DNA of 32,952 nucleotides from Carex sylvatica (Eukaryota; Streptophyta; Magnoliopsida; Poales; Cyperaceae): the NCBI GenBank assembly GCA_964058845.1, contig CAXKVR010000683.1, forward strand, positions 1 through 32,952, in the 5' to 3' direction. The notes beneath the pieces were generated by a model. The model had not been told where the DNA came from and searched no databases. It saw nothing but the letters and a program-made list of their open reading frames with translations. Position 1 is the first letter of the stretch; every line of letters begins with the position of its first letter. This document shows positions 21,320-32,065 of the stretch, piece by piece. The position numbers and the translations under genes were made by a program.

Positions 21320-24300
21320 TTAATTGTCGAATAACTCCGGATACTTTTCTCGGATGCTCTCTTCGAGCTCCCACGTCGCTTCCTTATCGGAATGGCGTCC
21401 CCATTTTACCAACACGAGCCGAATCACTTTGCTTCGTAGTCGTTGCTCTTTTCGATCCAATATCTGCATTGGTTCTTCTTGATATGTCAGATCATCTTGT
21501 ACGTGTAAACCCGAGTGATCAATACAATGCGACGGATCTCGCACATATCTGCGTAGCTGTGATACATGGAATACCGGATGAACCCGGTCCAACGCTGGTG
21601 GTAGTGCAAGCTCGTATGCAACCGGTCCAACTCGTCGCAAAATCTGGAACGGCCCAATATATCGAGGACTTAGCTTGCCCGAAACACCAAATCGATGCAC
21701 GCCTCTGACAGGTGAAACTCGAAGCCATACGTGATCACTTTCTTGAAATTCCAACGGTCTTCGGTGAATATCCGCATATTTCTTTTGCCTTTCTTGAGCC
21801 GACTTGAGCCGACTCAAAACCATCTTTGTTTTCTCAGCAATTTCTTCTAACATTTGCGGCCCTGTAGGTGGATAGGTACCCGCTGGTCCCCACCACAATG
21901 GAGTACGGCATTGCTGCCCTGTCAGCGCCTCTTGCGGTGACATACCAATGCTCGAATGATAACTGTTGTTATACGCAAACTCCACCAGATACAAATGATC
22001 AACCCACGAACCTTGTAAACATAGCGCGCAGGAGCGCAACATGTCTTCCAGTGTCTGAATGGTACGCTCAGACTGACCGTCAGTCTGAGGATGGTGCGCA
22101 GTGCTGAATCTCAACTTGGTACCCATTGTTTCTTGAAAACTCTCCCAGAAATGAGAAGTGAACCGAGGATCTCGGTCAGAAATAATATTGCGCGAGCAAC
22201 CATGGTACTTGAACTGATATTTCAGGAACAATTCCGCCAATTCTGGCCCAGATGTTTCAATTCGAAGCGGAATGAAATGCGCTATCTTCGTTAACCGATC
22301 CACAATGACCCAAACTGTATTATACCTTCCGACAGTTCTCGGAAATCCACTTACGAAATCCATTGTGATTGATTCAAATTTCCTTGTAGGTATTTCCAGT
22401 GGTCTTAGCAATCCTGCTTTTCTCTGCCGATCCGCTTTAACTTGCTGACATATTTGACACTTTTCAACGTACCTTTGTACTTCCTTTTTCATCTTTGGCC
22501 ACCAAAAATACCTCTTTAGATCTTGATACATCTTTACCTCTCCCGGATGGATAGCATATCCCGAATTGTGCGCCTCTGACAAAATCAGATCTTTCAACTC
22601 TGAATTACTTGGTACACAAATGCGGTCGTGAAATCGCAAGATGCCATCTTCTTGAACTTGAAACGGTGAATCTGCATTTGACTCATAGTGCAGTTTGAAT
22701 TTCTGACATTTCGGATCAGTCTGTTGCTCTGCACGAATTTGCTTGTGTAATTCCGATCGGATTTCAACCGCTGCTAGCACAACCGACGCAATTGCAGTTG
22801 CGCTAGTCCCAACCTCACTTTTATTACATTTAGATGCGACTTCCAACGCTAATTCGCGTGACGCGCCAACATGTATTTCCATTCTGCGCATTTCCTCGAG
22901 AAGATGAGTTTCACTTGTAATCACCGACGCCAGGTTTACCTGACTCTTTCTGCTCAACGCATCTGCTACACTGTTCGCTTTTCCTGCATGATACTGGATA
23001 TCCAAGTCATAGTCTTTCATCAATTCTAACCACCGCCTTTGTCTCAAATTTAACTCCTTTTGCGTGAAGATGTATTTCAGACTTTGATGATCAGTATAGA
23101 TTCGGCATTTCACGCCATACAAGTAATGCCGCCAAATCTTCAGCGCAAATATCACCGCCGCTAACTCCAAATCATGCGTCGGGTAGTTTTGCTCGTGCGG
23201 TCGCAATTGCCGAGATGCGTAGGCAATTACATGATCATCCTGCATCAATACGCAACCCAAACCCAATCGAGATGCATCGGTGTAAACCGTGTACTCTTTA
23301 TCAGTAGTCGGCATAGCAAGAACTGGCGCGGATACCAGCCGACTCTTCAATTCCTCAAAACTTTTATCTTGCGCGGTACCCCAATCAAATTTCACGCCTT
23401 TGTGCAACAATTTTGTAAGTGGCGCGGCTAACCGCGAAAATCCAAGTACAAATCTCCTGTAGTACCCGGCTAACCCCAGAAAGCTGCGAATTTCAGTAAC
23501 TGTCTCCGGTCTTTTCCAATCTGTCACAGCTCGAATCTTTTCGGAATCTACCGCTAACCCTTTTTCAGAAACCACATGCCCCAAAAATGCAACTTCCTCC
23601 AACCAAAATTCACATTTCGAAAACTTTGCGAATAACTGATGTTCGCGTAATCTTTGCAATACAATTCTAAGATGTACCTCATGTTCTTCTCGCGAACGCG
23701 AATACACCAGTATATCATCAATGAACACCAGAACTGTAGAATCCAACAGATCGTGAAACACACGGTGCATCAAGTCCATGAACGCTGCCGGTGCGTTCGT
23801 CAGCCCAAACGGCATAACCAGGTATTCATAATGCCCGTACCTTGTACGGAACGCTGTCTTATCCACATCGCTCGGTCGTATTCTCAACTGGTGATACCCT
23901 GTTCTCAGATCAATCTTTGAATATATTGAGGATCCCTGTAACTGATCAAACAGATCGTCAATCCGAGGTAACGGATATTTATTCTTCACAGTTACCTTGT
24001 TCAGCTCGCGGTAATCAATGCATAACCGCAATGTTCCATCTTTCTTCTTGACAAACAACACTGGCGCGCCCCATGGCGACGTGCTAGGTCTGATAAATCC
24101 ATTCTCCAACATATCTTCCAACTGTGCCTTGAGTTCTTTCAGTTCTGCCGGTGCCATTCGATACGGCGCTTTTGAAATCGGTGTTGTGCCCGGTACCAGT
24201 TCGATACCGAACTCCACTTCTCGTTCAGGTGGCAACCCTACAATCTCTTCCGGAAATACATCCACAAATTCCGAAACCACCGGAATGGTGCTGATATCTG

Positions 24301-26098
24301 GAACTGCCGCAGGCGCATAAACCACGGCCGCCAAGTAAGCATCACACCCTGATTCTAACAAATGTTTCATCTCTACAGCCGAAATACACGGTGTTAGTTT
24401 CCCAATTTCTCTACAATTGAGTATGCAAGACATACCTCTTGAATTCGCGAAATGAATCCGACGATGCGGACAATCAATAGTAGCAGCGTGTCTCGTCAAC
24501 CAGTCCATACCCAATAACACGTCGTAGCCGGTAATCTCCATCACCAACAAGTCCGCCTCGAACTCTCTTCCATCTATCTTAATCTTTCGGTTTCGGCATA
24601 AAGTGATTCCTTGATCGGTTGAACCAAACGGGGTTTGAACATTTACAACTTGATTACACGTCTCAATTGGCCAATTCCCTTTTTCTACCAATTCCCTCGA
24701 CACAATAGAATGGCTGCACCCCGTATCAATCAAACAATACGCATCCTGATCAGATATAGAGAGTATACCTGTCATGACGTCAGTCTGGCCATCTCCCAGC
24801 GCAGTTGCAGCGTTGCGCGAATTTCTAGCTATGTTAAGCGCATTCGCCGCCGCCCTGCCATCGTTCCTGCCGACGCTGCCGGCACCGCTAACCCTGCCGA
24901 CACTACCGGCGCTACTAGCCCTGCTAGCGCTAGCCCCGCCAGCTTGAGATGCACCACGTCCACGCCACGTTGGCGCTCTGCGCCCAACGCTAGCGGATCC
25001 TCCCGCGCTACCAGCGCCTCGCATCCTCATAAGCGCATTCGGGCACTCCCTCGCCCAATGTCCCGCGCTACCACATATGAAACAAGCGCTAGTCTTGCGC
25101 CTACACTCAACCTCATCGTGCGCTTGATTGCACGATCGGCACCATTGCGAAGGAATCACCGGTCTAAAACCCGGCATAGAAATCTGTCTAAACGGAGGTC
25201 TCGGCGCCATATTCGACCGAGGGGGTCTAGCAAATGATGGTCCTCCCCTCGACCTCGACATCTGCCCACTCTGAGCATCCTTCTGTTTTACATTTCTCTC
25301 AGTTAGTTGCTCTTTCCTCCGCTTACCATGCATCTCTATCTGCTCTGCATGATCCATCATAGATTGCAACTCCGTAGCAGTCGGAGTATCAACAATCATC
25401 GATATATTGCCATCCAAACCATCCAAATACTGCCTGTGATACCTTGCCGCGTCAGTCTGAATATCTGATGCATACCGCGACAACGCCAGAAACTCACTGT
25501 TGTAATCCCCCACTGGACGCCCATTTTGTCTCAATTCCAGAAACTTTCTCCGCAACGCTTCACGTTGAATATTGCTCAGAAACCTCCGGTTGAACTGCTG
25601 TTCAAACCATTCCCACGGAATCCTTGCTTCCTCCCCGACATAACTGCGTCGGGCCCCGTCCCACCAGAACCTTGCGTCACCCTCCAATTGCTGCTCAGTT
25701 ACCTCTACTTTGTCTTCCTCAGGTGCGCGGCATAAATTCAGCTTTGCATTAATCTGCGCCAGCCATTCCTCGGCTGCCGCATACCCGCCGGTTCCATCAT
25801 AGCGCGGCGGATTCAAGCGCAGAAATGAATCATACAACCTTCTAAACTCTTCGGGTGCACCACCGTGAACCACCGGTGCTGCATCCCGCATCTCCGCTTG
25901 GCGACCTCTCTCGTAGGCCGCAATCAGCCGGTCATCTATGTCCCGGTCTCTACCTGGCGCTCCTCCAACGCCACCAGCTCCCTCAGCACCAGCTGGACCA
26001 GCCCCAGCCTGATCCGCAGCCGGCTCGATAATCAATTCCGTATTCCTCCGAGGTCTGCCTCTACCTCGGTGTGGTGTTTCCATTTTCTGAATAAACAA
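21320..26098 (-). CDS. Intact gag-pol polyprotein with chromodomain
   Basis: A single frame of 1,592 residues. Gag capsid (about 90-250) is followed by two zinc knuckles: C320/C323/H327/C332 and the canonical C339/C342/H347/C352. The protease motif is D458-T-G. In reverse transcriptase, D730 and the F792-I-D-D box are present. RNase H has D941, E978, D1003 and D1046. Integrase has the H1177/H1184/C1214/C1217 zinc site and the catalytic triad D1247, D1308, E1344 with the usual 35-residue last spacing. A chromodomain at about 1542-1592 ([12 protein letters not shown], then VKWGRH and ATWELEE) would guide integration to marked chromatin. The first ATG (26098) gives five extra residues; Met6, starting [13 protein letters not shown] at 26083, may be the real start. 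Gag and pol are fused with no frameshift site, as is common in plant chromoviruses. No disabling change was seen. The element is antisense to the NLR. Confidence 0.97.
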   Translation of the reverse strand: MFIQKMETPHRGRGRPRRNTELIIEPAADQAGAGPAGAEGAGGVGGAPGRDRDIDDRLIAAYERGRQAEMRDAAPVVHGGAPEEFRRLYDSFLRLNPPRYDGTGGYAAAEEWLAQINAKLNLCRAPEEDKVEVTEQQLEGDARFWWDGARRSYVGEEARIPWEWFEQQFNRRFLSNIQREALRRKFLELRQNGRPVGDYNSEFLALSRYASDIQTDAARYHRQYLDGLDGNISMIVDTPTATELQSMMDHAEQIEMHGKRRKEQLTERNVKQKDAQSGQMSRSRGGPSFARPPRSNMAPRPPFRQISMPGFRPVIPSQWCRSCNQAHDEVECRRKTSACFICGSAGHWARECPNALMRMRGAGSAGGSASVGRRAPTWRGRGASQAGGASASRASSAGSVGRVSGAGSVGRNDGRAAANALNIARNSRNAATALGDGQTDVMTGILSISDQDAYCLIDTGCSHSIVSRELVEKGNWPIETCNQVVNVQTPFGSTDQGITLCRNRKIKIDGREFEADLLVMEITGYDVLLGMDWLTRHAATIDCPHRRIHFANSRGMSCILNCREIGKLTPCISAVEMKHLLESGCDAYLAAVVYAPAAVPDISTIPVVSEFVDVFPEEIVGLPPEREVEFGIELVPGTTPISKAPYRMAPAELKELKAQLEDMLENGFIRPSTSPWGAPVLFVKKKDGTLRLCIDYRELNKVTVKNKYPLPRIDDLFDQLQGSSIYSKIDLRTGYHQLRIRPSDVDKTAFRTRYGHYEYLVMPFGLTNAPAAFMDLMHRVFHDLLDSTVLVFIDDILVYSRSREEHEVHLRIVLQRLREHQLFAKFSKCEFWLEEVAFLGHVVSEKGLAVDSEKIRAVTDWKRPETVTEIRSFLGLAGYYRRFVLGFSRLAAPLTKLLHKGVKFDWGTAQDKSFEELKSRLVSAPVLAMPTTDKEYTVYTDASRLGLGCVLMQDDHVIAYASRQLRPHEQNYPTHDLELAAVIFALKIWRHYLYGVKCRIYTDHQSLKYIFTQKELNLRQRRWLELMKDYDLDIQYHAGKANSVADALSRKSQVNLASVITSETHLLEEMRRMEIHVGASRELALEVASKCNKSEVGTSATAIASVVLAAVEIRSELHKQIRAEQQTDPKCQKFKLHYESNADSPFQVQEDGILRFHDRICVPSNSELKDLILSEAHNSGYAIHPGEVKMYQDLKRYFWWPKMKKEVQRYVEKCQICQQVKADRQRKAGLLRPLEIPTRKFESITMDFVSGFPRTVGRYNTVWVIVDRLTKIAHFIPLRIETSGPELAELFLKYQFKYHGCSRNIISDRDPRFTSHFWESFQETMGTKLRFSTAHHPQTDGQSERTIQTLEDMLRSCALCLQGSWVDHLYLVEFAYNNSYHSSIGMSPQEALTGQQCRTPLWWGPAGTYPPTGPQMLEEIAEKTKMVLSRLKSAQERQKKYADIHRRPLEFQESDHVWLRVSPVRGVHRFGVSGKLSPRYIGPFQILRRVGPVAYELALPPALDRVHPVFHVSQLRRYVRDPSHCIDHSGLHVQDDLTYQEEPMQILDRKEQRLRSKVIRLVLVKWGRHSDKEATWELEESIREKYPELFDN

Positions 26099-26243
26099 AG
26101 TTAGTTTATAACATTCGATATTCCTTACTTATCATACGAAATTCGCATAGTCGCGACGACCCCATTAATACGTATACCACTCTCGTATCCAAACAAGTCT
26201 GGTTCAGGTTCTAAACCATGCTCTGATACCACCAAAGGGGACC
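26099..26243 (-). other. Retrotransposon untranslated leader
   Basis: A 145-bp stretch between the 5' LTR and the gag start. It carries the primer-binding site and has no reading frame of its own. Confidence 0.8.
26220..26231 (-). other. Primer-binding site matching initiator Met-tRNA
   Basis: The minus strand reads TGGTATCAGAGC, complementary to the 3' end of plant initiator methionine tRNA, starting 12 bases inside the 5' LTR. It primes minus-strand DNA synthesis. Confidence 0.93.
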
Positions 26244-28973
26244 TGTCACACCCCGCGGCCCCACGAGGCGTGACGGGTGCCTCCTGCCGTAGACATACGG
26301 TTGCCCGTATGCCTACAAGGCAAGTACGATATAATAGAAAGTAAAACACACCAACAAAACAAACAAATAACTAAGAAAAACAGTTCACAAATCCCAACTG
26401 GTCAGGTAATATCATACAAAATCCGTATCTCGATGGATACGTATCACCAAATGACATAGAGAACACATATATATATACAATCAAAACATAAATCTATACA
26501 TGTCTCTAGTCACAATACCAGACAGCTAAGCAGCGGTGAAAACCAGGCCTACCGACCTCGTGTCTCTCTCGGATCCGCCGAACCGGAACCTGAAAAAGTA
26601 ACCCAAAAGAGGGGATGAGAATTGAATTCTCAGTGCGATAATTTGCCACATATCGTCCCTGGACTTGCAATCACAGATTATATTCAAAAAGTAAACACAA
26701 ATATAGCTCAAATCAGTTTATAATCATATATAAACATGAATACACAAACCCGACAACATATATTCAAATGAAATCAAAATTCAGGAATTGCCAAGATGAA
26801 ATTCAAGCACACAATATTTGGTTTAACTCGATTTCAGAATATCTGGTAGTAACTACAGATGTTCCACCAAACTGGACCCCAATTCGTTCCCACTCATCTG
26901 TAGGGTTACAGACACCTACAGACGGCTGTACCAGGTAAAACCTTTTCTCATGACACTCATCTGTAGTTACAGGCTTAACTGTTTAATTAAAAGTCTGGTT
27001 CTAATTCCTATCCGGAAATCCATATAAATCCAACTGACCATCCAAACGCAATACCCCCTGGGTAATGCCTCCGATACACAGTCACCCATAACCAAAATCA
27101 TAATACAAAGTCACTTACCCCTCGTCCCAACCGGTACTGGGAACTGCCGAAGGTCAGACGATCTAAAGCTTTAGAACACTGAGCGTCACAGTCCATGCAT
27201 AGACTTGACAAATCCGGATTCACTCCCTGAGTGACGTCATCACGGTGGATGACCATAATACCATATCCACCAACCGATGGTGATATAAAGCACGGTGACT
27301 TTAATTCCAAAATCAGATCATTCAGATCAACACAAATAATAACCATACCAGCATGCAAATCAATCAGATTTAAACAATTCGAGTTTCACTTTATTTGGGC
27401 AATGCAATGCATATGAATCGAAACACAGTTTAATTACATGAATCAAAACACAGTTTAATTTCTGAATATAAACTATCAGACAAGTCCAGAAACCCCGCAC
27501 CTGAGTAATAGCACGCTCGACTAAGGCTCAGGCGTCTCGAACGATCCAGAAATCCTTTGCCTCGTATGATTACCACCTATTTTATACGTTAAATGCGATT
27601 AACGCGTTCGATTAATATTCGATAATTAATACCATTACCAAACCCTAATTCGAATTCCAATTCAATCGGTGGTTCTGAATAAACAACATGAACCGATATG
27701 TTTTACGAAGTTATAACTCGATTAATTCCAACAATTTCCAGAGTTTCACATGAAACTATCATAATTTCTTTCCATTTCAATCCAACCCCAAAATCCTAGT
27801 TCAATTCCAAATTCCACAAGCAAATCAATCCGATTATCGAGTTATAACATTTCAAATCAAATTCGACTTCGAATTTCACCAAAATATAACAAATCAAATG
27901 AAATTAGGGTTTCCAAGAGAAAAGGAAGATAAATCATATCAATTATCACAAATTAACAACTAATCGAGCTAGAACTCGATTACGAAACCCTAATCACAAG
28001 TTTCAACCGAAATCATGACAAATCGAATAAATCGAATAAATTAGGATTTTCAAGAAATTACCAAGGGAGAAATATATACCAAATTGAAGCTTTCTAATCG
28101 ATCAAGGATCGTCAATTCAGCTCGACTCTCGATTTTCCGGTCAGTCCGATCAGTTTCCGCGTTCGATTTCTCTCTCTCTTTCTCTTTCCCTTTCTTGGTT
28201 CGGTTCTAACCTAACCCTCCCGTATTTGAGTTAATTATTTCGGTGAAATAAAAGAAGAAGAAGAAAGGAATTTGTTTAATAATTGGACTTTTGCAAATAT
28301 ACCCCTCCATTTTCTTAAGATTACCAAACTTTGATAATTTCACAATTAAGCCCTTATGTAAATGTTTTATTTATTAAAAAGATGAAAGAGAAAGAGAGAA
28401 GATGTTTATTTAATCCATTTTGCAAATAGGTCCCTCAAAATAACAAGAATAACAAAAATACAGACCCCAGTGCGGACCAACCATCCGCACTGCGGATCCA
28501 TCCAGCCGCATCCATTACGCAATAACAAACACACCCCAGTGCGGATCACTCATCCGCACTGCGGATACGTCCAGCCGCACTCACAGCGCAATTAGCAAAC
28601 ACACATCCCAGTGCGGACCGATCATCCGCACTGCGGATCCGTCCAGCCGCACTCACGGCGCAGAAAAATGTCCGAGCCTAGTGCGGACGCACTGAGCTCA
28701 ATGCGGGTGCTCCCATCCGCATTCAGTACTTAGCGAAATTTTCAGAAGAGTACAGAACTCACCCGCACTGCGGATTCCCATCCGCACTACCATCCGCACC
28801 CAGTGAAAATCACAGCCGTTTATTAAAGAATTTGTCCCAGTGCGGGTGAAGCCACCCGCAGTGCGGGTCATCCATCCGCACTGGACCGTTTTTCTATATT
28901 TATAATTCGATTCGTGACGCCTTATCTCAATCAGTTAGTATATAATATTTATTATAAAATTCATAATGTCACA
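26244..28973 (-). repeat. Right LTR (5' LTR of the element)
   Basis: Promoter-bearing LTR of the element, transcribing leftward from within this repeat. It is identical to the left LTR by eye except G28111 for A20406. It carries the same GC-rich hairpin array at 28461-28895. Its + strand end feeds without a stop into the NLR LRR frame, but without an ATG, so it adds no obvious start for a separate LRR protein. Confidence 0.97.
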
Positions 28974-28978
28974 CAAAG
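28974..28978. repeat. Target-site duplication, right copy (CAAAG)
   Basis: Directly follows the GTCACA end of the right LTR and matches 18534-18538. With one copy removed, the NLR reading frame continues as CAA AGG GCC AAG. Confidence 0.95.
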
Positions 28979-30404
28979 GGCCAAGGAGGATAACTTTCTC
29001 ACAATTTGCTCAAACCCTGACGATCTGAAAAGCGATGCCAAGGTACGCCGTGTGGCAATCCATTACTCGGGTTGTAATGAATTGATAGAACATGCAAATC
29101 GAAATCTCCGTTCTTTGTTGTGCTTTGAGCAGCCAATGCCAAATTGCTCTCGGAAAAGGCTTCTTAAGGTACTGAGTGATATGGGACAATGTTGGAGTCA
29201 GGATGTAGAATTTGGGTGTTTCAATGGACTGACTCATTTAAGGTATTGCGAACTTAGCGGGACCCCGAATAGTATCGGATCTTTTGAGTCGTTCATAGGT
29301 AGCCTGAAACATGTGGAGACCCTTGATTTCCATCTAGGAGATCATGGCGACTTGCCTGATAATATATGGACTGTGAAAACACTGAGGCATGTGATGCTTA
29401 GGCGGTATAGTTTAGGACCCTCATCATCTGCTGACCTAAGAAATTTGCAAACACTCATGGGTGTGAAGAGCCATGAATCATGGAAAACACAGTTACCTAA
29501 CCTACCAAATGTGCGTGACTTAGATATCCTTGTGGGGAGTTCATTTTCGTGGGATTTAATTGCCGAGTTGCTAGGTACAATGAAGAATCTAACATGTCTT
29601 AGTTTATTCGGCCATCAAGTGCCACAGGAGATAGTCAACATGCAAAGGTTCGAATTTTATGAAAATTTACAATCTCTGTCTCTAGTAAGTGGGCCCCCAC
29701 CCCGTAAGATTGGATGGTTCCCATCCGCCAGCAATGAGTTGCCAGTAGAGGTTGGCCGGTCCCCATCCCCCAGCAATGAGTTGCCAGTTGAGGTTGACCG
29801 GTCCTCATCCCTCATTAATGAGTTGCCAGTTGAGATTGGCATGTTTCCCATCCATGTCACAGAGCTTACACTCGTAGGACTCCAGTTCAAGGAAGATCCG
29901 ATGCCAGTGCTGGAGAAGCTACGCAACCTTAGGATGCTCTGTTTGGAAGGAGAAGAAGTGAATCGAAAGATGAGTTGCTCCGCCGGAGGTTTCCAACAGC
30001 TACATCAGTTGAATTTTGTTGGCCTAACAAATTTAGAAGAATGGGAGATAAAGGAAGGTGCCATGTCCAAACTTAAAATAGTGACACTAGACCACTGTTC
30101 CAACCTGGGGGTGCCTCTCGGGCTTCAGTACCTGTCCAACCTCAAAGAACTCAAGATAGACCAGTGTAGTGAATTAGGAAAGCACGCAAAAATGATCCAC
30201 GACATATGCAAACATGTTTCTTCCATATCGGTTGTGGGCTTCAAGCCTTCGATCTTAGGTGCAACCGGGGTCTCCTTTAATTCAAGTGCAGACGTGCCTT
30301 CCTTTTATAAAACTTACGTTGTAGGTTTCTTGTATTTAGTTTTTGTCTCCGTGCTACTGCTATCATTTTATTTTCGTTTTAATTTATTTATTGTTAAGAA
30401 ATAG
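28979..30404 (+). CDS. NLR exon 3, part after the insertion: LRR domain
   Basis: It encodes residues 519-993, starting AKEDNFLTI directly after the restored arginine codon. Irregular leucine-rich repeats follow, such as LTHLRYCELSG, VETLDFHLGDHGDLP, LTCLSLFGHQVPQ, FPIHVTELTLVGLQFKEDPM, LRNLRMLCLEGEE, LTNLEEWEIKEGAMSKLKIV and YLSNLKELKIDQCSELG. The FP-x5-L-T-L and GLTNLEEW-x4-GAM blocks are typical of Rx/RPP13-type receptors. Residues 764-819 contain a 14-residue tandem repeat. The last ~29 residues are very hydrophobic, unlike the family norm, and may be either a true extension or read-through of an unspliced 3' region (GTAGGT at 30321 could be a donor). With no ATG at its start, this part is probably not translated alone. 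Confidence 0.88.
29712..29879 (+). repeat. In-frame 42-bp tandem repeat within the NLR LRR
   Basis: Four consecutive 42-bp units start at 29712, 29754, 29796 and 29838. They encode GWFPSASNELPVEV, GRSPSPSNELPVEV, DRSSSLINELPVEI and the diverged GMFPIHVTELTLVG. The last matches the normal family LRR at this place, so the first three look like an expansion of a 14-residue piece rich in Ser, Pro and Glu. The reading frame is kept. Confidence 0.85.
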
Positions 30405-30408
30405 CATT

Positions 30409-30552
30409 TGTTCTAGTGGCAAAGTAACATGTTATATGACATGAGAGGTTATGAGTTCAAAATGTTGATGGAAAAATTATTTTATTGTAATAATATGAGT
30501 ATGAAAAAGGTGTTGGATGGCTTGACCCCAACCCTCTCATTAAAAAAAAATA
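30409..30552 (+). mobile_element. tRNA-derived SINE-like element
   Basis: A box-A-like TAGTGGCAAAGTAACATG at 30413 and a box-B-like GAGGTTATGAGTTCAAAATG at 30446 are spaced as in tRNA-type Pol III promoters, and the segment ends in an A-rich tail (ATTAAAAAAAAATAA near 30539-30553). A partial TTTGTT/CTTGTT match flanks it. It begins five bases after the NLR stop codon, so it forms most of the likely 3' UTR. Plant SINEs are non-autonomous and use LINE reverse transcriptase. Confidence 0.55.
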
Positions 30553-30760
30553 ATACTTGTTGTTTGTTTTATTATAGAGTTGTTGAATGTGCTTCAAAAA
30601 TTTGGGATTTAATTTATTCCTCCATCATTGATTTTGTTTCGGTACTATGGTGCACATATTTTACTTAGGTACCCTCTAGATATGTTTTTCGAAGACCATA
30701 GACAAAACTATTACGAAGACAAATTAAAAGACTTGTATGTTCATACATAATAGGTTAGTT

Positions 30761-31080
30761 GCACTATACACGGTTAAAAAAATATGATGACACATGGTTC
30801 TGCAATCGTGTATGAAAGTTTCAATAAATTGTACAGAGTCATTGAACTGTGTCTATATACATCTTATATACACATGGTTTGAGTAAGGTAACCATATCAG
30901 ATCACCGAAAAGGGTGTCACGAGCAGGGTACATATATAACTGTACATGCATGGATGATAGCAAGGGTTATAATATACATCATTCATCCAAAGGAACCGTA
31001 TGTGATTTAAGATAATTATACAGTACCGTTCTTGTTGCACGGTTTTTATGATAGAACCGTGTATGATTTGTATTTATTTT
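30761..31080. mobile_element. CACTA subterminal-motif cluster, fragment
   Basis: CACTATACACGG near 30762 is followed by at least seven ACCGTGTA/TACACGG-type words (near 30767, 30805, 30845, 30871, 30995, 31040 and 31056). This is the same motif family as the block at 6968-9210. It therefore looks like one end of a related CACTA element. No partner end or target duplication was found. Confidence 0.4.
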
Positions 31081-31916
31081 AATGCCGTTTAAAATTAACT
31101 AACATCCATATTTGCTAATCACTGAACAAACAATATTACACATACAAAAAATAATATCAAACATTAGTATTTACAATATTCAACAACCAAATTGTTTGAA
31201 CATATATATGACAACAATTGGAAGTCTAATAATGGTCATGTTTAAACATACATATGAACATGTGCATGGCGTGTAATGACCCATGCATGTCTGGAAAATA
31301 CGCACATGTGGAGTTCGACCCATCTTTCTTACAAGGTATTGGTGTTTACACTATTTTGCAAACCACAATTTATTTTCAAAAAGGTTTGTGTAAGAGATTA
31401 AACCACAATGAATACCCAGTATAAAAGGTGGTTCAAATTCCATGCTCATGAGTACTTCGTGACATGTATATGGGTCATATAAAAAAAAAATTACTTTAAC
31501 TTATAATTTTCAATAGTCTAACTTATAATTTCTGATTCACTAATTATAATTCTAATTATCAATAAATTTGTTTTAATTTTAACTCTAAATTTAATATGAA
31601 TTACAAATCAGAATTCCAGAGGGGACAAAAATAATTTCAGAGAAGCAAAATCAGTTAGGAACGATAGATATTTATACAAATTCAAAATCCAGTGACATGA
31701 ATCTCAAAACTAACCTTTATAATTGAAATAAGTATCAAAATTATTTTAACTAATTAGTCGTTTTATTTTACATATATAGTAAAATACTGCAACGGATACT
31801 AACCTGCAAGATTATTGAAATCAATCTCTAAAGATAAATGAGGAGGGATCCACTTACACAGTTTATTAGTGACACCATATTATATCTTATATTTTCAAAA
31901 TCCAAAGAGTGAATTC
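31081..31916. other. Intergenic DNA, nothing recognised
   Basis: Very AT-rich. No gene, RNA or transposon end was identified. Confidence 0.4.
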
Positions 31917-32065
31917 AAATGTGCTTGGAGATCAAATTTTACATTTTTTGAATATTTTTACTATTTATTAAGGTGGGTACAAAAATTCAATGGCCTAAAA
32001 ACAACAATTTTGTAAATACTTAATAAAAAGTAAAAAGAATTAAACAATTTGATCTTTATAAATTT
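31917..32065. mobile_element. Core of a third foldback-MITE copy
   Basis: AAATGTGCTTGGAGATCAAA with TTTTTACTATTTATTAAGG on the left is mirrored imperfectly by TACTTAATAAAAAGTAAAAA and CAATTTGATCTTTAT on the right. The wording matches the arms of the copies at 9638 and 14654. The outer arms are missing or too diverged to trace. Confidence 0.55.

Larger units (their letters stand above)
18539..28973 (-). mobile_element. Complete Ty3/gypsy chromovirus LTR retrotransposon
   Basis: The element is 10,435 bp: 2,730-bp LTRs at 18539-21268 and 26244-28973 and a 4,975-bp interior. Transcription runs leftward, so the right LTR is the 5' LTR. It has TG...CA LTR ends, the CAAAG duplication, a tRNA-type primer-binding site, a G-rich polypurine tract and one uninterrupted gag-pol frame. 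Domain order (gag, protease, RT, RNase H, integrase, chromodomain) puts it in the chromoviruses. The chromodomain wording and the TGTCACACCCC LTR start suggest the Tekay/Del clade. With LTRs that differ at one base by eye and all catalytic residues present, it looks recently active and possibly autonomous. It lies antisense to the NLR it interrupts. Confidence 0.97.
15539..30404 (+). pseudogene. CC-NB-ARC-LRR (Rx/RPP13-type NLR) gene split by a retrotransposon
   Basis: This is an intracellular immune receptor of the coiled-coil NLR class, which detects pathogen effectors and triggers cell-death-linked immunity. The reconstructed gene model is exon 1 15539-16182, exon 2 16913-17734, and exon 3 starting at 18449, interrupted after 18538 and resuming at 28979 to the TAG at 30402-30404. 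The model gives about 993 residues, slightly long for Rx-type receptors. All junctions keep frame with GT-AG introns, and no other lesion was seen. The Ty3/gypsy insertion falls in codon 519, between the NB-ARC switch and the LRR. Read-through from the upstream part would add 16 LTR-encoded residues and stop at TAG 18585-18587 (534 residues). The downstream part has no ATG near its start. A full receptor cannot be made from this allele unless the element is spliced out or the product acts as a truncated CC-NB-ARC. Confidence 0.9.

Noticed and set aside
21286..21708. 140-residue open frame on the + strand
   Set aside because: Antisense to the integrase C-terminal and chromodomain coding sequence.
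24635..25237. 200-residue open frame on the + strand
   Set aside because: It is the antisense shadow of the gag-pol frame, in the GC-rich zinc-knuckle/linker region; no family resemblance.
28914..28976. A new NLR start supplied by the right LTR
   Set aside because: The open frame entering the LRR from the LTR begins at GTG with no ATG near, so no plausible eukaryotic start codon is provided.
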